NCBI RefSeq assembly: GCF_013385145.1
Contig: NZ_JABZEC010000001.1
Span: 62,001-126,000, forward strand
Direction of reading: 5' to 3'
Length of the DNA stretch: 64,000 nucleotides
From: Bombilactobacillus apium
GTDB lineage: Bacteria > Bacillota > Bacilli > Lactobacillales > Lactobacillaceae
Shown here one piece after another: positions 44,334-55,453 of this stretch. The notes under the pieces were generated by a model. The model did no database searches. It was not told the DNA's origin and saw only the letters and a list, made by a program, of their open reading frames with translations. A program made the position numbers and the translations under genes. Positions within the stretch are counted from its first letter, which is position 1. The number at the start of each line of letters is the position of its first letter.

Positions 44334-46707
44334 GGTGGCAGAAGATTACGTCATAGGTCAATTAGCAGCAATTTTTTTTGAAAAACCGGAAGATTATTTC
44401 AAGATCATGTTAATCAAGGTTCGTCAAACTTCTTTTAAGTGGGCGGATGCTGAAATTGTGGTGACTGGTGATTTTGATGACTTAGATGAAAATCAAATTT
44501 ATAAATTTACGGGACAAGTAGTCAACCATCCTAAATATGGCCAGCAGTTTAAAGCTAGTCACTATCAAAAAGATAGTCCCACAGACCGGAAGAGTCTGGT
44601 GGCTTATTTGTCGAGTAGTGATTTTCCGGGAATTGGCGTTAAAATGGCGACTAAGATTATTGATCGTTTGGGAGATTCAGCCATTCAAAAGATCTTGACT
44701 GATCCAGAAGCGGTTCATCAAATCGGCTTGCGACCACAGTTGGAAAAAACTTTGATTAATCAGATTAAGGCCACCTATCAAAGCCAAACAGTAGTTTTAC
44801 AGCTCAATACTTGGGGCTTTGGTAATAAAATGGCTCTCAAAATTTATCATCACTATGGTGAAGAAACTTTGGAACTGCTAGCCAATAATCCTTATCGCTT
44901 AATTAAAGATATTCCGGGAATTGGTTTTAGGCGAGCAGATCATTTAGCGCAAGAGCTGGCTTTATCCACCGACTATCCGCAGCGTATTGCGGCTGGACTT
45001 TGGACAGCTTTGACAGCAGTTATCCATGCTCAAGGAGATACTTATGTTCCGCAAGAAGTAGTTATTACTACGGCCTTAAAGCTATTAAATACTGGAAAAA
45101 AACCAGCACTGAATCGAGAACAATTGGCTTCTGGCTGGCAGTACTTGGAAGATGCGGATGCGATTGTCTTACAAGAGAAGAATTGCTTTCCCAAATACTT
45201 ATATGATTCAGAATGGATGATTGCGCGACAATTAAAACTCCTACAGCAACATTTTCAAAAGCCAAAATTGACAAAACAAAAATTTCAACAGATTGTTACT
45301 CAACTAGAAATTAAACTGGACATTCATTACGATCACAATCAGTCTGCCGCCATCAAGGCCGGATTAGAGAATTCTCTGCTCTTATTGACTGGTGGTCCAG
45401 GAACTGGGAAAACGACGATTGTTAATGGTCTTGTCCAAGCTTTTGCCCAATTGCACGAATATTCATTAGATCCAGCCGATTATCAAGATAAACCATTTCC
45501 GATCCTTCTGGCTGCTCCAACAGGCAGAGCTGCCAAGCATTTATTCGAAAGTACGGGTTTAATGGCTTGCACAATTCACCGGCTGTTGGGATTGACGGGG
45601 CAAGAGGATGTCTTGCCGACGGAAGTGGGAGAACTAGCGGGATCCTTACTGGTAATTGATGAAACTTCAATGGTTGATACTAATTTATTTCAGTTATTGC
45701 TGATGGCAATTCCTTTAGGAATGCAAATTGTCTTGGTGGGCGACCAAGACCAATTACCGTCTGTTGGTCCGGGACAAGTGTTTTCAGACCTGATCGCGAG
45801 TCAAGCTTTTACGACGGTAAAATTGGAGAAGATTTATCGACAGGATGCGGAATCGACGATTATTGATTTGGCGCATCAAATTAATCAAAATCAAGTGACT
45901 CCAGAAATGTTTAAAAATTATCCCGATCGAAGCTTTATTGAGTGTAATGCTCAACAAGTAGGACCAGTCCTAAAACAAATCATGGTTAAGAGTCAGGCTA
46001 AGGGTTTCACGCTCGATCAAGTGCAAGTTTTAGCGCCGATGTATCATGGTCCTGCTGGAATTGATCATTTGAATCTGGAATTACAGCAGGCGTTAAATCC
46101 AGTCACGGATCAAGCTAAAGAATTAAGATTTGGGGATGTAGTTTATCATATTGGCGATAAAGTCATTCATCTGGTTAATAATGCGGAAGCTAACGTTTTT
46201 AATGGAGAGATTGGAACAGTTGTCGGGATTACTTTAGCCACTGGTAAAAACCAAGGAGATCAGATTCATTTGGATTTTGAAGGTCATCAACTGGACTATT
46301 CACGGGCTGATTTAAAGAATATTGCTTTGGCTTATTGTGCTTCAATTCATAAAGCTCAGGGAAGCGAGTTTGACTTAGTGATTTTAGTTTTAGTTCGCCA
46401 ACAGAGTCGGATGTTGCGGCGAAATTTACTCTATACGGCAGTGACTCGGGCACGGTCTAAGTTAATTATGCTAGGGAACCAGAGTGCTTACCAGCAGGCA
46501 ATTCATGACCAGTTAGATACTCGCAAGACTTATCTTCAACAGCGTCTACAAGATGTCTTTGAGCTGCCGACTTCTCCCATGGCCCCAAGTCAAGAGCAGG
46601 TTGCGACAGAAGATTATCAATTAACGCTGGTCAAGATTAATCAGAATCAAATTGATCCGCTAATCGGAATGGAAGATGTGTGTCCACAAGATTTTTTAGA
46701 AAGTTAG
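44323..46707 (+). CDS. recD2: ATP-dependent DNA helicase RecD2
   Basis: RecD2, 794 residues, a RecB-independent SF1B helicase. The N-terminal OB and helix-hairpin-helix region includes NPYRLIKDIPGIGFRRAD (about 190-207). The helicase core has Walker A LTGGPGTGKTT (about 353-363), LVIDETSM, QIVLVGDQDQLPSVGPG and the C-terminal ASIHKAQGSEFD. It unwinds 5'-3' and supports replication-fork repair. The start is uncertain: ATG 44323 lies inside the TPR gene, and GTG 44335 just after it is also possible. Confidence 0.95.
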   Translation: MQNKVAEDYVIGQLAAIFFEKPEDYFKIMLIKVRQTSFKWADAEIVVTGDFDDLDENQIYKFTGQVVNHPKYGQQFKASHYQKDSPTDRKSLVAYLSSSDFPGIGVKMATKIIDRLGDSAIQKILTDPEAVHQIGLRPQLEKTLINQIKATYQSQTVVLQLNTWGFGNKMALKIYHHYGEETLELLANNPYRLIKDIPGIGFRRADHLAQELALSTDYPQRIAAGLWTALTAVIHAQGDTYVPQEVVITTALKLLNTGKKPALNREQLASGWQYLEDADAIVLQEKNCFPKYLYDSEWMIARQLKLLQQHFQKPKLTKQKFQQIVTQLEIKLDIHYDHNQSAAIKAGLENSLLLLTGGPGTGKTTIVNGLVQAFAQLHEYSLDPADYQDKPFPILLAAPTGRAAKHLFESTGLMACTIHRLLGLTGQEDVLPTEVGELAGSLLVIDETSMVDTNLFQLLLMAIPLGMQIVLVGDQDQLPSVGPGQVFSDLIASQAFTTVKLEKIYRQDAESTIIDLAHQINQNQVTPEMFKNYPDRSFIECNAQQVGPVLKQIMVKSQAKGFTLDQVQVLAPMYHGPAGIDHLNLELQQALNPVTDQAKELRFGDVVYHIGDKVIHLVNNAEANVFNGEIGTVVGITLATGKNQGDQIHLDFEGHQLDYSRADLKNIALAYCASIHKAQGSEFDLVILVLVRQQSRMLRRNLLYTAVTRARSKLIMLGNQSAYQQAIHDQLDTRKTYLQQRLQDVFELPTSPMAPSQEQVATEDYQLTLVKINQNQIDPLIGMEDVCPQDFLES

Positions 46708-46724
46708 CTTGAGTTAAAAATGAG

Positions 46725-46771
46725 AAAAGGACCGGCAAAGTTAGATAATTGACTAACTTTGCCGGTCCTTT
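46725..46771. terminator. Bidirectional terminator between recD2 and rnjA
   Basis: A long perfect stem AAAGGACCGGCAAAGTTAG with its complement around ATAATTGA, between two converging genes. Confidence 0.95.
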
Positions 46772-46785
46772 AAACTTCTTCAATA

Positions 46786-48474
46786 TTAAACTTGTGTGGA
46801 AATGATAATTGGTAAAATAATTGGATGACGCTCTGTTCGCCGGTATAAAAAGGCTTGCAGACTATCGGTGATTTCTCGTTTTAAGATCGCCTCACCATTT
46901 TTTTCAGAATCATCTAAATAACTTTTGATGATATGGAAAACCCGCTTTTGGGCCTGGTTAATCAGATCTCCTGATTCACGCATATAGACAAAACCACGTG
47001 AAAGAATGTCTGGTCCAGATAAGACCAGACGCTTTTGATAATCGATTGTCGCAACAACAACGACGAGACCTTCTTCTGAAAGAGTCTGGCGATCATGAAT
47101 TACAATGTTTCCAATATCACCGATCCCGTTGCCATCAACGTAAACATCGTCAGCTTCCACGTGACCAGCCGGTCGGGCAGAATCTTTTGTCAAAGCTAAG
47201 ACATCACCATTATCAAAGATAAACGTATTTTCCACTGGAACACCGCATAATTGGGCCAGTTCAGTATGAATTTTTAGCATTCGGTATTCACCGTGAATAG
47301 GCATAAAGAATTTTGGCTGAATCAAACGGAGCATCAATTTTTGTTCTTCTTGCCCCCCGTGTCCAGAAGCATGAATATTGTTGACTTTACCGTGGATTAC
47401 GTTGGCTCCGGCTTCTTCTAGGCCATTAATCAAGTGGTTAACACTGGTAGTGTTTCCCGGAATTGGATTAGAGGAGAAGATAACAGTATCACCCGGTTGA
47501 ATCGTAATTTGACGATGAGTCCCGTTGGCAATTCGACTAAGAGCCGCCATCGGTTCGCCTTGAGAACCTGTACAAAGCAATAAGACTTTATCAGCTGGTA
47601 ATTTATTAATATCACTAGCATCCAAAATTTCACTATCAGGGATATCCAAATAGCCTAGTTCGCGCCCATTAACGATTGCTTGTTCCATACTCCGACCGAA
47701 AACAGCGACTTTACGACCGTTACGCATTGCTGCATCTACTGCTTGAGAAACCCGATAAAGGTTGGAAGCAAAAGTTGCAAAAATAATCCGACCTTCAATC
47801 CGTTCCACGATTTGATGAATAGTATTTCCTACAAAACGTTCCGACTTAGAAAAAGTAGGAATTTCGGCGTTGGTACTGTCAGATAAAAGCAATAAGACGC
47901 CTTCTGAACCTAGACGCGCCATCTTTTGCAAATTAGGTGCTGGTTGATTGCCAACGGGGGTTAAATCAAATTTGTAATCACCAGTTTGGATAATTACTCC
48001 TTGAGGAGTATGCACGGCGATTCCTAAAGTATCAGGAATCGAGTGGGTAGTTCGGAAAAATTCAACACTCAAATGATTAAATTTAACGACGTCTGATTCT
48101 TGTAAAACGTTCAGGATTGTACTTTCCAGTAAACCATGTTCCTCTAGTTTACCTTTAATTAAAGCCGTTGCTAAAGGACCAGCATAGACTGGAATATTAG
48201 GGATTTGTTGCAGAAGAAATGGAATCCCACCAATGTGATCTTCATGACCGTGAGTAATAAAAAGTCCCTTGATTAGATCTTGATGATCAATTAAATACTG
48301 GTAATCGGAAATCACGTAATCAATGCCTAAGAGTTCATCTTCAGGAAACTTAATTCCAGCATCTACAACGACTAATTCATCTTGGTATTGAATGACGTAC
48401 ATATTTTTGCCGATTTCGCCGAGACCGCCAATAGCAAAAACTGCAACTTCATCGGGCTTTATTTTGAGGTCCAT
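46786..48474 (-). CDS. rnjA: Ribonuclease J1
   Basis: A 562-residue metallo-beta-lactamase/beta-CASP RNase. The zinc motif is [10 protein letters not shown] (about 74-83), with [15 protein letters not shown] (about 303) and [13 protein letters not shown] (about 368) in the beta-CASP part and the C-terminal domain present. It has 5'-3' exonuclease and endonuclease activity in mRNA decay. It is named J1 rather than J2 because rpoY lies directly upstream, as in Bacillus ykzG-rnjA. Three bases separate the two genes. Confidence 0.95.
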   Translation of the reverse strand: MDLKIKPDEVAVFAIGGLGEIGKNMYVIQYQDELVVVDAGIKFPEDELLGIDYVISDYQYLIDHQDLIKGLFITHGHEDHIGGIPFLLQQIPNIPVYAGPLATALIKGKLEEHGLLESTILNVLQESDVVKFNHLSVEFFRTTHSIPDTLGIAVHTPQGVIIQTGDYKFDLTPVGNQPAPNLQKMARLGSEGVLLLLSDSTNAEIPTFSKSERFVGNTIHQIVERIEGRIIFATFASNLYRVSQAVDAAMRNGRKVAVFGRSMEQAIVNGRELGYLDIPDSEILDASDINKLPADKVLLLCTGSQGEPMAALSRIANGTHRQITIQPGDTVIFSSNPIPGNTTSVNHLINGLEEAGANVIHGKVNNIHASGHGGQEEQKLMLRLIQPKFFMPIHGEYRMLKIHTELAQLCGVPVENTFIFDNGDVLALTKDSARPAGHVEADDVYVDGNGIGDIGNIVIHDRQTLSEEGLVVVVATIDYQKRLVLSGPDILSRGFVYMRESGDLINQAQKRVFHIIKSYLDDSEKNGEAILKREITDSLQAFLYRRTERHPIILPIIISTQV

Positions 48475-48477
48475 TAA

Positions 48478-48699
48478 CTAAAACTCCGCCAGATTGGTAA
48501 TTTGAAAGTCAGGACTTTTTTGTTCGTATTCAAGATAATTACCAGTTAATTCTTCGACTGATTCAATATTAAATTCTGTTTTAGCAGCTAAAGTGGCCCG
48601 TACTTCAATGGCTGACTCAGCTTCAGTGTAGAGTGTCTCGGTAGTTTCTCTACGAGGATTTTGAATCATCGTTTTTTGGTATAAAACTTTGTAAATCAA
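48478..48699 (-). CDS. rpoY: RNA polymerase epsilon subunit RpoY
   Basis: A 73-residue protein matching RpoY (YkzG, DUF1447): it begins MIYKVLYQKTMIQNPRRE and contains the TLYTEAESAIEVRATLA helix. It is a small auxiliary subunit of RNA polymerase in Firmicutes. It starts with TTG, supported by AAGGAG upstream and the family N terminus. It is translated just ahead of rnjA, three bases apart. Confidence 0.93.
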   Translation of the reverse strand: MIYKVLYQKTMIQNPRRETTETLYTEAESAIEVRATLAAKTEFNIESVEELTGNYLEYEQKSPDFQITNLAEF

Positions 48700-48800
48700 A
48701 AGTATCTACTCCTTAAAGATTATTATTGTTTTTTCAACGAGAGGGGTTGCTAAAATGCAACAATTAAAAGAATTTTAGCACATTTACTAAGTAAAGTATA

Positions 48801-48828
48801 TAAATAAAGACAAGCATCACTGCTTGTC
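48801..48828 (-). terminator. Terminator of def
   Basis: On the minus strand GACAAGCA-GTGA-TGCTTGTC followed by TTTATTTATA, directly after the def stop. Confidence 0.85.
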
Positions 48829-48831
48829 GGA

Positions 48832-49395
48832 TTAGGAAATAAAAATCGTATCTTGTTGGAAGGCAAAGGGTTCTTTTTTATTAATATGGTCATAGAAGAG
48901 ATGTCCATGGAGATGATCAATTTCATGTTGACAAACAATTGCCGGATAATTCTTGACACGCATTTTATGAATTTGACCATCGAAGTCTTGGTAGCGGATA
49001 GTAATGCGAGCACTGCGAGGAACGTAGCCGGGAATATCTTTATCGACGGATAGGCAACCTTCGCCTTCACCTAGTTGGGCTTGTTGGACCGAGTTGGAAA
49101 TAATTACTGGATTAATAAGGGTCATTTTTAAAGCGTAATTTTCTCGATCATCATTTTCTCCGGGGACTAAGACGGAAGCCATTTGCTCACTAACTCCAAC
49201 TTGGGGAGCGGCTAGGCCGACGCCAGCGCGAAGATGGTGTTTGGCGGCAAATTCTGGGTCTTGGCTGTTAATCAGATATTCCATCATATCGTGGGCAAGT
49301 TGACGGTCAGCGTCGCTTAAAGGAAATTTAACTACTTTGGCAGTTTGGCGTAAAACGGGATTTCCATCCCGGGTAATATCTTTCATCAAATACAT
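48832..49395 (-). CDS. def: Peptide deformylase
   Basis: Def, 187 residues, type 2 (Gram-positive) by length. All three motifs are present: [10 protein letters not shown] (about 59-68), EGCLSVD (about 112-118) with the metal Cys, and [12 protein letters not shown] (about 154-165) with the two metal His and catalytic Glu. It removes formyl from nascent proteins. The start [13 protein letters not shown] fits the family. It is monocistronic and divergent from pdhA. Confidence 0.96.
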   Translation of the reverse strand: MYLMKDITRDGNPVLRQTAKVVKFPLSDADRQLAHDMMEYLINSQDPEFAAKHHLRAGVGLAAPQVGVSEQMASVLVPGENDDRENYALKMTLINPVIISNSVQQAQLGEGEGCLSVDKDIPGYVPRSARITIRYQDFDGQIHKMRVKNYPAIVCQHEIDHLHGHLFYDHINKKEPFAFQQDTIFIS

Positions 49396-49505
49396 GATTA
49401 TAAAGAGTCCTTTTTAAAAATTTATTTAATTCACAATTGCATAATTATCCTAATAACAACTGAGCGCACTGTCAATCACCTTCTGTTAATCTTGAACGGG
49501 ATTGG

Positions 49506-49569
49506 TTTCATTATGGTTCACAAACATTTATAATTTTTCGCTTGTGTAAAATTAAAAAGATGATAAACT
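49506..49569 (+). promoter_or_regulatory. Candidate pdhA promoters
   Basis: Two alternatives: TATAAT (49529-49534) with TTTCAT 17 bases upstream, and TAAACT (49564-49569) with TTGTGT 16 bases upstream. No clear catabolite-repression operator was seen. Confidence 0.4.
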
Positions 49570-49625
49570 AAGCAGTGGGAGCCCTTGCAGATTTGATAAG
49601 GACACTTGTGAAAGGAATGATAAAC

Positions 49626-50726
49626 GTGGCAAAGAAGTCAATTGTTGATTTTTCAAAGATTAAGAAGAATCTTTCAGATTTACCAGATCCAATTCAAGTT
49701 GTTGATCAAAACGCTAAGGTTATTGATCAGGAGACCTTTAAGAGTTTCAGTGATGAACAATTGGTTGAGTTCATGAAGAAAATGGTTTGGGAACGTGCCT
49801 TGCACGAACAGACCATGAACTTCTCGCGTCAAGGACGAATGGGATTCTATGCTCCGACTGCTGGTGAAGAAGCTACGGAGATGGGAACCGTGATGGCAAT
49901 GAAGGCTCAAGATTATTTATTGCCAGCATATCGGGATGTTCCTCAATTGATTCAACATGGAGCTACCGTGGCTGAGGCTTATCTCTGGTCTAGGGGTCAT
50001 GTTCGTGGTAACGAATTTTCTGCCCGGGCTTTAATGCCGCAGATTATTATCGGTGCTGCTTACTTAGAAACAGCTGGTGTTGCGATGGGTCTGAAGCGGA
50101 ATGGCGAAGATGCAATTGCCTTTACCTATACAGGTGATGGGGGAACTTCTCAAGGTGATTCCTACGAAGGAATGAACTTTGCAGGAGCTTATCAAGTACC
50201 AGCTTTATTCATTGTTCAAAACAATGGTTACGCAATTTCAACGCCACGGGTTAAGCAGACGGCTGCGCCAACATTGGCTCAAAAGGCAGTTGCTTGTGGA
50301 ATCCCAAGCGTACAAGTCGATGGAATGGATATCTTAGCTTGCTACACGGTTGCTAAAGCAGCACGGGAGTACATTTTAGCAGGCAATGGTCCAGTGATGA
50401 TTGAAACATTAACTGACCGTTATGGTGCTCACTCTTCTGCTGGTGATGATCCTTCCCGTTATCGGACTAAGGAAGAACAACAACCTTGGTTTGACCGCGA
50501 TCCACTCATTAGAATGCGGAAGATCTTAACGGATAAGAAGCTTTGGTCAGAAGAAGAAGAAGAAAAATTAGTGGCTGAATACAAGAGTTCCTTTAAGGAT
50601 GCCATTAAAGAGGCTGATGCAGTTGAACCTGAAAAGGTATCAGATATGTTGAAGCGGACCTTCGAAGTTCCGACTCCAGCGCTGAAAGCCCAAATTGCTG
50701 AATTTGAAGAAAAGGAGTCGAAATAA
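49626..50726 (+). CDS. pdhA: Pyruvate dehydrogenase E1 alpha
   Basis: E1 alpha, 366 residues from the chosen GTG. The thiamine diphosphate motif runs from GDGGTSQGD (about 174-182) to NNGYAIS (about 206-212), and the phosphorylation-loop-like region [15 protein letters not shown] is present. With PdhB it decarboxylates pyruvate. GTG 49626 has AAAGGA nine bases upstream and yields [11 protein letters not shown]; in-frame starts at 49575 and 49617 lack a suitable site. First gene of pdhABCD. Confidence 0.95.
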   Translation: MAKKSIVDFSKIKKNLSDLPDPIQVVDQNAKVIDQETFKSFSDEQLVEFMKKMVWERALHEQTMNFSRQGRMGFYAPTAGEEATEMGTVMAMKAQDYLLPAYRDVPQLIQHGATVAEAYLWSRGHVRGNEFSARALMPQIIIGAAYLETAGVAMGLKRNGEDAIAFTYTGDGGTSQGDSYEGMNFAGAYQVPALFIVQNNGYAISTPRVKQTAAPTLAQKAVACGIPSVQVDGMDILACYTVAKAAREYILAGNGPVMIETLTDRYGAHSSAGDDPSRYRTKEEQQPWFDRDPLIRMRKILTDKKLWSEEEEEKLVAEYKSSFKDAIKEADAVEPEKVSDMLKRTFEVPTPALKAQIAEFEEKESK

Positions 50727-50727
50727 C

Positions 50728-51705
50728 ATGACCAAAAAGACTTATATTCAAGCTATTACGGATGCTTTAGACATCATGTTAAAAGAAGATCCTAAGACTT
50801 TAATCTTTGGTGAAGATGTTGGTAAAAACGGTGGGGTTTTCCGGACCACTCAAGGTTTGCAAGAAAAGTATGGCGAAGACCGAGTTTTCGATACTCCTTT
50901 AGCTGAATCAGGAATCATGGGTTTGGCAATTGGTTTAGGCTTAACCGGCTGGCGTCCACTACCAGAAATTCAATTTAGTGGTTTTACCTTTGAAGGTGTG
51001 GACTCTATTGCTGGTCAAATGGCGCGGATGCGTTTCCGTTTTAACGGTAAACAAACCAGCCCGGTAACAATTCGGAGCCCATATGGTGGGGGAACTCATA
51101 CCGCTGAAATGCACTCCGATAACTTAGAAAACTTCTTTACCGGCGTTCCAGGATTGCGGGTTGTAATGCCAAGTAATCCTTACGATGCCAAAGGTTTGTT
51201 AATTTCTTCAATTGAAAATAATGACCCTGTATTATTCTTAGAAAACTTAAAGCTATATCGGTCTATGAAGGCTGATATTCCAGATGAAAAGTATAATGTT
51301 CCTTTGGATAAAGCTAATGTGGTTCAAGAAGGAAATGATGTAACAATCGTTGCCTACGGAGCTCAAGTTCAGGAAGCTCAAAAGGCTGCTGAAGAATTAG
51401 CTAAAGATAACATCTCGTGTGAAGTAATTGATTTACGAACCGTATCTCCAATTGATACTGAGACTATTTTTAACTCAATCAAGAAGACTCACCGGGTTGT
51501 CGTTGTTCAAGAAGCCCAAAAGATGGCTGGTGTTGGTGCAAATGTAGTTTCCGAAATTTCGGAACACGTCATTTTGTCATTAGATGCCCCAATTGCTCGG
51601 GTAGCTGCACCAGATAGTGTTTATCCTTTTGCCTTGGCTGAAGAAGTTTGGATTCCAAGAAAAGACGAAATCGTCGCAAAAGTTCGCGAAACTGTTAATT
51701 ATTAG
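50728..51705 (+). CDS. pdhB: Pyruvate dehydrogenase E1 beta
   Basis: E1 beta, 325 residues, a transketolase-type pyrimidine-binding protein with [18 protein letters not shown] (about 22-39), [14 protein letters not shown] and the C-terminal domain with [13 protein letters not shown]. It completes the E1 heterotetramer. The ATG follows AAAGGAG and lies one base after the pdhA stop. An in-frame upstream TTG inside pdhA is unlikely. Confidence 0.96.
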   Translation: MTKKTYIQAITDALDIMLKEDPKTLIFGEDVGKNGGVFRTTQGLQEKYGEDRVFDTPLAESGIMGLAIGLGLTGWRPLPEIQFSGFTFEGVDSIAGQMARMRFRFNGKQTSPVTIRSPYGGGTHTAEMHSDNLENFFTGVPGLRVVMPSNPYDAKGLLISSIENNDPVLFLENLKLYRSMKADIPDEKYNVPLDKANVVQEGNDVTIVAYGAQVQEAQKAAEELAKDNISCEVIDLRTVSPIDTETIFNSIKKTHRVVVVQEAQKMAGVGANVVSEISEHVILSLDAPIARVAAPDSVYPFALAEEVWIPRKDEIVAKVRETVNY

Positions 51706-51734
51706 ACTAAACACACGAAGGGAAGAATTGGATA

Positions 51735-53009
51735 ATGGCATTTAAATTCAAATTGCCAGAATTAGGCGAAGGAATGGTCGAGGGTGAAGTTGCTACTTGG
51801 TTAGTCAAGGAAGGCGACGAAGTTAAGGAAGACGACTCTTTAGTTGAAATCCAAAACGATAAGTCCGTTTCTGAATTACCTTCACCAGTTTCTGGAACAA
51901 TTAAAAAAATTGTAGCTCAGGAAGGTGACACCGTAGAAATTGGTGATCCGTTAGTCGTAATCGATGACGGCTCTGCTGACACTGGTGATGACGATGAAGC
52001 CGCACCAGCCGAAGAGGTAGCTCCTGCTACTGAAGAAAAAGCTCCAGCAGCTTCTGCTGCACCGGCAACTGAAGCTACAGGCAGTTCTAATAAAGATTAC
52101 TTAGCAATGCCATCAGTTCGGCAATATGCTCGGGATAAGGGTGTTGACTTGAGCCAAGTAACCCCAACTGGAAAGCATGGTCAAATCACTAAGGCTGATG
52201 TTGATGGTGCTACTAATGGCCAAACCGCAGCACCTGCTGCACCAGCACCTGCTTCCAGTGAACCAGCGGCTGCTAGTGTTAAACCTTACAAGTCCGATGA
52301 ACCGGAATTAGAAACTCGTGAAAAGATGAGTATGACGCGGAAGGCTATTGCTAAAGCAATGTCCAATAGTAAGCATACAACACCACATGTTACGAGTTTT
52401 GATGAAGTTGAAGTTTCAGCTTTGATGGCTAACCGGAAGAAATACAAACAAAATGCTGCTGATAAGGGAATTAAGTTGACCTTCTTACCTTACCTTGTTA
52501 AAGCTTTAGTAGCAGTTTTGAAGGCTTATCCAGAATTCAATGCTTCCATTGATGGTAGTAGCGATGAAATTGTCTATAAACACTACTATAATATTGGAAT
52601 TGCTACGAACACTGATCATGGTCTATATGTACCAAATATTAAGAATGCTGACTCCAAGGGTATGTTCGCCATTGCGCAAGAAATTACGGAAAATACCCAG
52701 GCAGCCTATGACAATAAGCTAAGCGCTAAGTCAATGCAAGGTGGATCCATTACCATTAGTAATGTTGGTTCCATTGGTGGTGGCTGGTTTACACCAGTTA
52801 TTAATCAACCTGAAGTTGCTATCTTAGGAATGGGTAAGATTGCTAAGGAACCTTATGTTGCTGAAGATGGCACAATTAAGATTGGAAACATGCTGAAGCT
52901 CTCCTTGAGTTACGACCATCGTTTAATTGATGGTGCGTTGGCACAACAGGCTTTGAATATGTTAAAAGAATTATTGCATGATCCAGAAATGCTGTTAATG
53001 GAGGGCTAA
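51735..53009 (+). CDS. pdhC: Dihydrolipoamide acetyltransferase E2
   Basis: E2, 424 residues. One lipoyl domain (about 1-77) with the lipoylated lysine in QNDKSV (Lys43), an Ala/Pro/Glu-rich flexible linker, the E1/E3-binding domain [18 protein letters not shown] (about 126-143), a second Ala/Pro linker, and the catalytic domain ending in [14 protein letters not shown] (about 395-408) with His and Asp. It forms the core of the complex. Only one lipoyl domain is present, as usual in Gram-positives. Confidence 0.96.
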   Translation: MAFKFKLPELGEGMVEGEVATWLVKEGDEVKEDDSLVEIQNDKSVSELPSPVSGTIKKIVAQEGDTVEIGDPLVVIDDGSADTGDDDEAAPAEEVAPATEEKAPAASAAPATEATGSSNKDYLAMPSVRQYARDKGVDLSQVTPTGKHGQITKADVDGATNGQTAAPAAPAPASSEPAAASVKPYKSDEPELETREKMSMTRKAIAKAMSNSKHTTPHVTSFDEVEVSALMANRKKYKQNAADKGIKLTFLPYLVKALVAVLKAYPEFNASIDGSSDEIVYKHYYNIGIATNTDHGLYVPNIKNADSKGMFAIAQEITENTQAAYDNKLSAKSMQGGSITISNVGSIGGGWFTPVINQPEVAILGMGKIAKEPYVAEDGTIKIGNMLKLSLSYDHRLIDGALAQQALNMLKELLHDPEMLLMEG

Positions 53010-53015
53010 TTTAAG

Positions 53016-54437
53016 ATGGCAGATGTAACAGAAAAAGAAACAGTTGTTGTTGGTGCCGGCCCTGGTGGGTATGTAGCTGCCATTCGTGCTGCTGAATTGG
53101 GCCAAAAAGTTACGATTATTGAAAAAGAATATATGGGTGGTGTTTGCTTAAACGTCGGTTGTGTCCCTTCTAAAGCTTTAATTCAAGCTGGTCATCGGAT
53201 GCATGACGCCCAAGATGCAACTACCTATGGAATCACCACCAGTGATGTCAAATTAGACTTCTCTAAAACTCAGGCTTGGAAAAATGAAAAAGTTGTCCAA
53301 CGAATGACCAGTGGGGTCAAGATGTTGCTCAAGAAGCATAAGATTGAAATTATTGATGGTGAAGCGTTCCTTGATAATAACAATCAATTGCGGGTAATGG
53401 CTGTTGGTCCACGTCAATTTATGGATAACGGTGGTGGTCAAACCATTAAATTTAAGAATTTAATTTTGGCTACTGGAAGTCGTCCAATTGAAATTAAAGG
53501 TTTCAAGTTTGGCGGTCGAGTTTTAGATTCGACAGGCTTATTGAATGTTAAAGACTTGCCGAAGAAGTTAGTTGTTGTCGGTGGTGGTTATATCGGAACC
53601 GAACTAGCAGGAGCCTTTGCTAACTTGGGTACAGAAGTAACGATTTTGGAAGGTACTAAACAAATTGTTGCCAACTTCGAAAAGGCCATGGTCTCAGTTG
53701 TTGAGAAGAACCTGAAGAAGAAGGGTGTCAAGATTGTTACTAATGCGATGGCTCAAAATGCCAAAGACAATGGTGATAGTGTAGATGTAACCTATGAAGT
53801 TGATGGTAAAGCTACTACTGTTAACGCAGATTATGTCATGGTTTCCGTAGGTCGGAAGCCAAATACCGATAACTTTGGTTTGGAGATGACCGATGTCAAG
53901 TTGACTGATCGTGGTTTGGTAGAAACTGACAAACAAGGTCGGACTTCTGTTGATAATATCTTTGCCATTGGTGATATTACTGCTGGACCTGCTTTAGCTC
54001 ACAAGGCCTTCTTCCAAGCTAAGACTGCTGCTGGCGCAATTTCTGGTGAAAAAACTGAGAATGACTATTTAGGTGTTCCGGCAGTTTGCTTTACTGATCC
54101 AGAAATGGCTAGCGTCGGGATTACGGAAGCTGAAGCTAAGGAAGAAAAGCGAGAAATTAAAGTGGCTAAATTCCCATTTGCCGGCAATGCGCGGGCTGTC
54201 TCTTTAGATAGTATGGATGGATTTGTCAAATTGATTTCGGACAAGAATACTGGAACTATCTTGGGAGGCCAAGTAGTTGGACCAAGTGCCAGCGACTTAA
54301 TTTCTGAAATTAGTATTTTGGTTAATTGCCAACTGAATGCGGAAGATGTCGCTTTGACAATTCATCCACATCCAACCTTAGGTGAACCAATTCAAGAAGC
54401 TGCTGATATGTTAATTGGTTACCCAACTCATATCTAA
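53016..54437 (+). CDS. pdhD: Dihydrolipoamide dehydrogenase E3
   Basis: E3, 473 residues. FAD loop VVGAGPGGYVAAI (about 11-23), redox disulfide CLNVGC (Cys44, Cys49), NAD loop VVGGGYIGTELAG and the C-terminal HPHPTLGEPIQEA (about 450) with the catalytic His-Glu. It reoxidises E2 lipoamide and makes NADH. It is six bases after pdhC and last in the operon. Confidence 0.97.
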   Translation: MADVTEKETVVVGAGPGGYVAAIRAAELGQKVTIIEKEYMGGVCLNVGCVPSKALIQAGHRMHDAQDATTYGITTSDVKLDFSKTQAWKNEKVVQRMTSGVKMLLKKHKIEIIDGEAFLDNNNQLRVMAVGPRQFMDNGGGQTIKFKNLILATGSRPIEIKGFKFGGRVLDSTGLLNVKDLPKKLVVVGGGYIGTELAGAFANLGTEVTILEGTKQIVANFEKAMVSVVEKNLKKKGVKIVTNAMAQNAKDNGDSVDVTYEVDGKATTVNADYVMVSVGRKPNTDNFGLEMTDVKLTDRGLVETDKQGRTSVDNIFAIGDITAGPALAHKAFFQAKTAAGAISGEKTENDYLGVPAVCFTDPEMASVGITEAEAKEEKREIKVAKFPFAGNARAVSLDSMDGFVKLISDKNTGTILGGQVVGPSASDLISEISILVNCQLNAEDVALTIHPHPTLGEPIQEAADMLIGYPTHI

Positions 54438-54450
54438 AAGTTAAACTCTG

Positions 54451-54482
54451 AAAAGTCGACGTCCAAAGGCGTCGACTTTTTT
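54451..54482 (+). terminator. Terminator of pdhABCD
   Basis: AAAAGTCGACG pairs with CGTCGACTTTT around TCCAAAGG, followed by further T. Confidence 0.93.
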
Positions 54483-54605
54483 GGATTTAACTTTTTAATT
54501 ATTCATAAGCTTAGCTTTAACTTTGCGTTAGGAAGTTATTAGTTCAAAAGCGATATTTGCTATAATAGTTAAAAAAGGACCGTTCTTGTAGGAGGAATTA
54601 ATAAA

Positions 54606-55388
54606 ATGATGGATCTCGAATTTATTCAAAACCAGGTCTTAATGATTTTAACTCGGGTTAAGAATCAGTTGCGGCAAGATCCGAGTTTTGAAACCGTTCA
54701 AACTAAAAGTAATCGTAATGACTTGGTAACTAATCGAGATCAAGGAATTGAACGGCAGATAGTTGACTTTCTCCGAGAAAAATTTCCGACGGCAAGAATT
54801 ATTAGCGAAGAAAGTTGGCACCAGCAAGTTAATGATAGTCGGGGATTAATCTTTTTAGTGGACCCGATTGATGGAACCATGAATTTTGTCAAGTGTCGGG
54901 ATCAATTTGCCTCAATGATTGGTGTTTACGTTAATGGGATCCCACTTTTTGGAGCCATTGTTGATGTGATGCAAAATCAAGTCTACTATGGTGGACCACA
55001 AATGGGTGCCTTTTGTGATCAACAGCCCTTAGCTGGACTGCCTGACCCGTCTTTAGCCCAATCCTTAGTAACTATTGGTCAACATCTCTTAATAGACCCC
55101 CAGGCACCCTATTGGCCGCTAATTCGCCAAAGTAGTGGTCTACGAGTTTATGGCAGTGCTGGAATCGTGTGGACCCGCTTGTTACAAGGAAAGCAACAAA
55201 TTTATATTTCCCAATTGCAACCGTGGGATTTAGCAGCAGGGCGAGCAATTGCTGCGGCTTTGGGAATTGTCGTTCGAGCCATTGACGCCCACCCGTTAAA
55301 TATGTTAAAATCACAACTTGTAATTATTGGGACGAAGTGCGCGACAACCGAGGCTCTTAAAGTAATTTCCAGAGCTCAGGAGCTGTGA
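54606..55388 (+). CDS. Inositol monophosphatase family protein
   Basis: A 260-residue FIG-superfamily phosphatase. The metal site motifs are SEESW (about 66-70), DPIDGTMNF (about 82-90) and QPWDLAAGRAIA (about 205-216). Substrates of bacterial members range from inositol phosphate to fructose bisphosphate and PAP, and cannot be told here. AGGAGGA precedes an ATGATG start. Its stop codon lies within the stem of the terminator that follows. typA is next. Confidence 0.92.
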   Translation: MMDLEFIQNQVLMILTRVKNQLRQDPSFETVQTKSNRNDLVTNRDQGIERQIVDFLREKFPTARIISEESWHQQVNDSRGLIFLVDPIDGTMNFVKCRDQFASMIGVYVNGIPLFGAIVDVMQNQVYYGGPQMGAFCDQQPLAGLPDPSLAQSLVTIGQHLLIDPQAPYWPLIRQSSGLRVYGSAGIVWTRLLQGKQQIYISQLQPWDLAAGRAIAAALGIVVRAIDAHPLNMLKSQLVIIGTKCATTEALKVISRAQEL

Positions 55389-55411
55389 TTCCAGCTAATC
55401 ACAGTTTTTTT
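55383..55411 (+). terminator. Terminator overlapping the end of the inositol-phosphatase gene
   Basis: CTGTGATT pairs with AATCACAG around CCAGCT, followed by seven T. The TGA stop is in the left arm. Confidence 0.9.
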
Positions 55412-55453
55412 ATACACTTGACCGAGAAGAACTGCACGGAAGGAAGCAAAACT

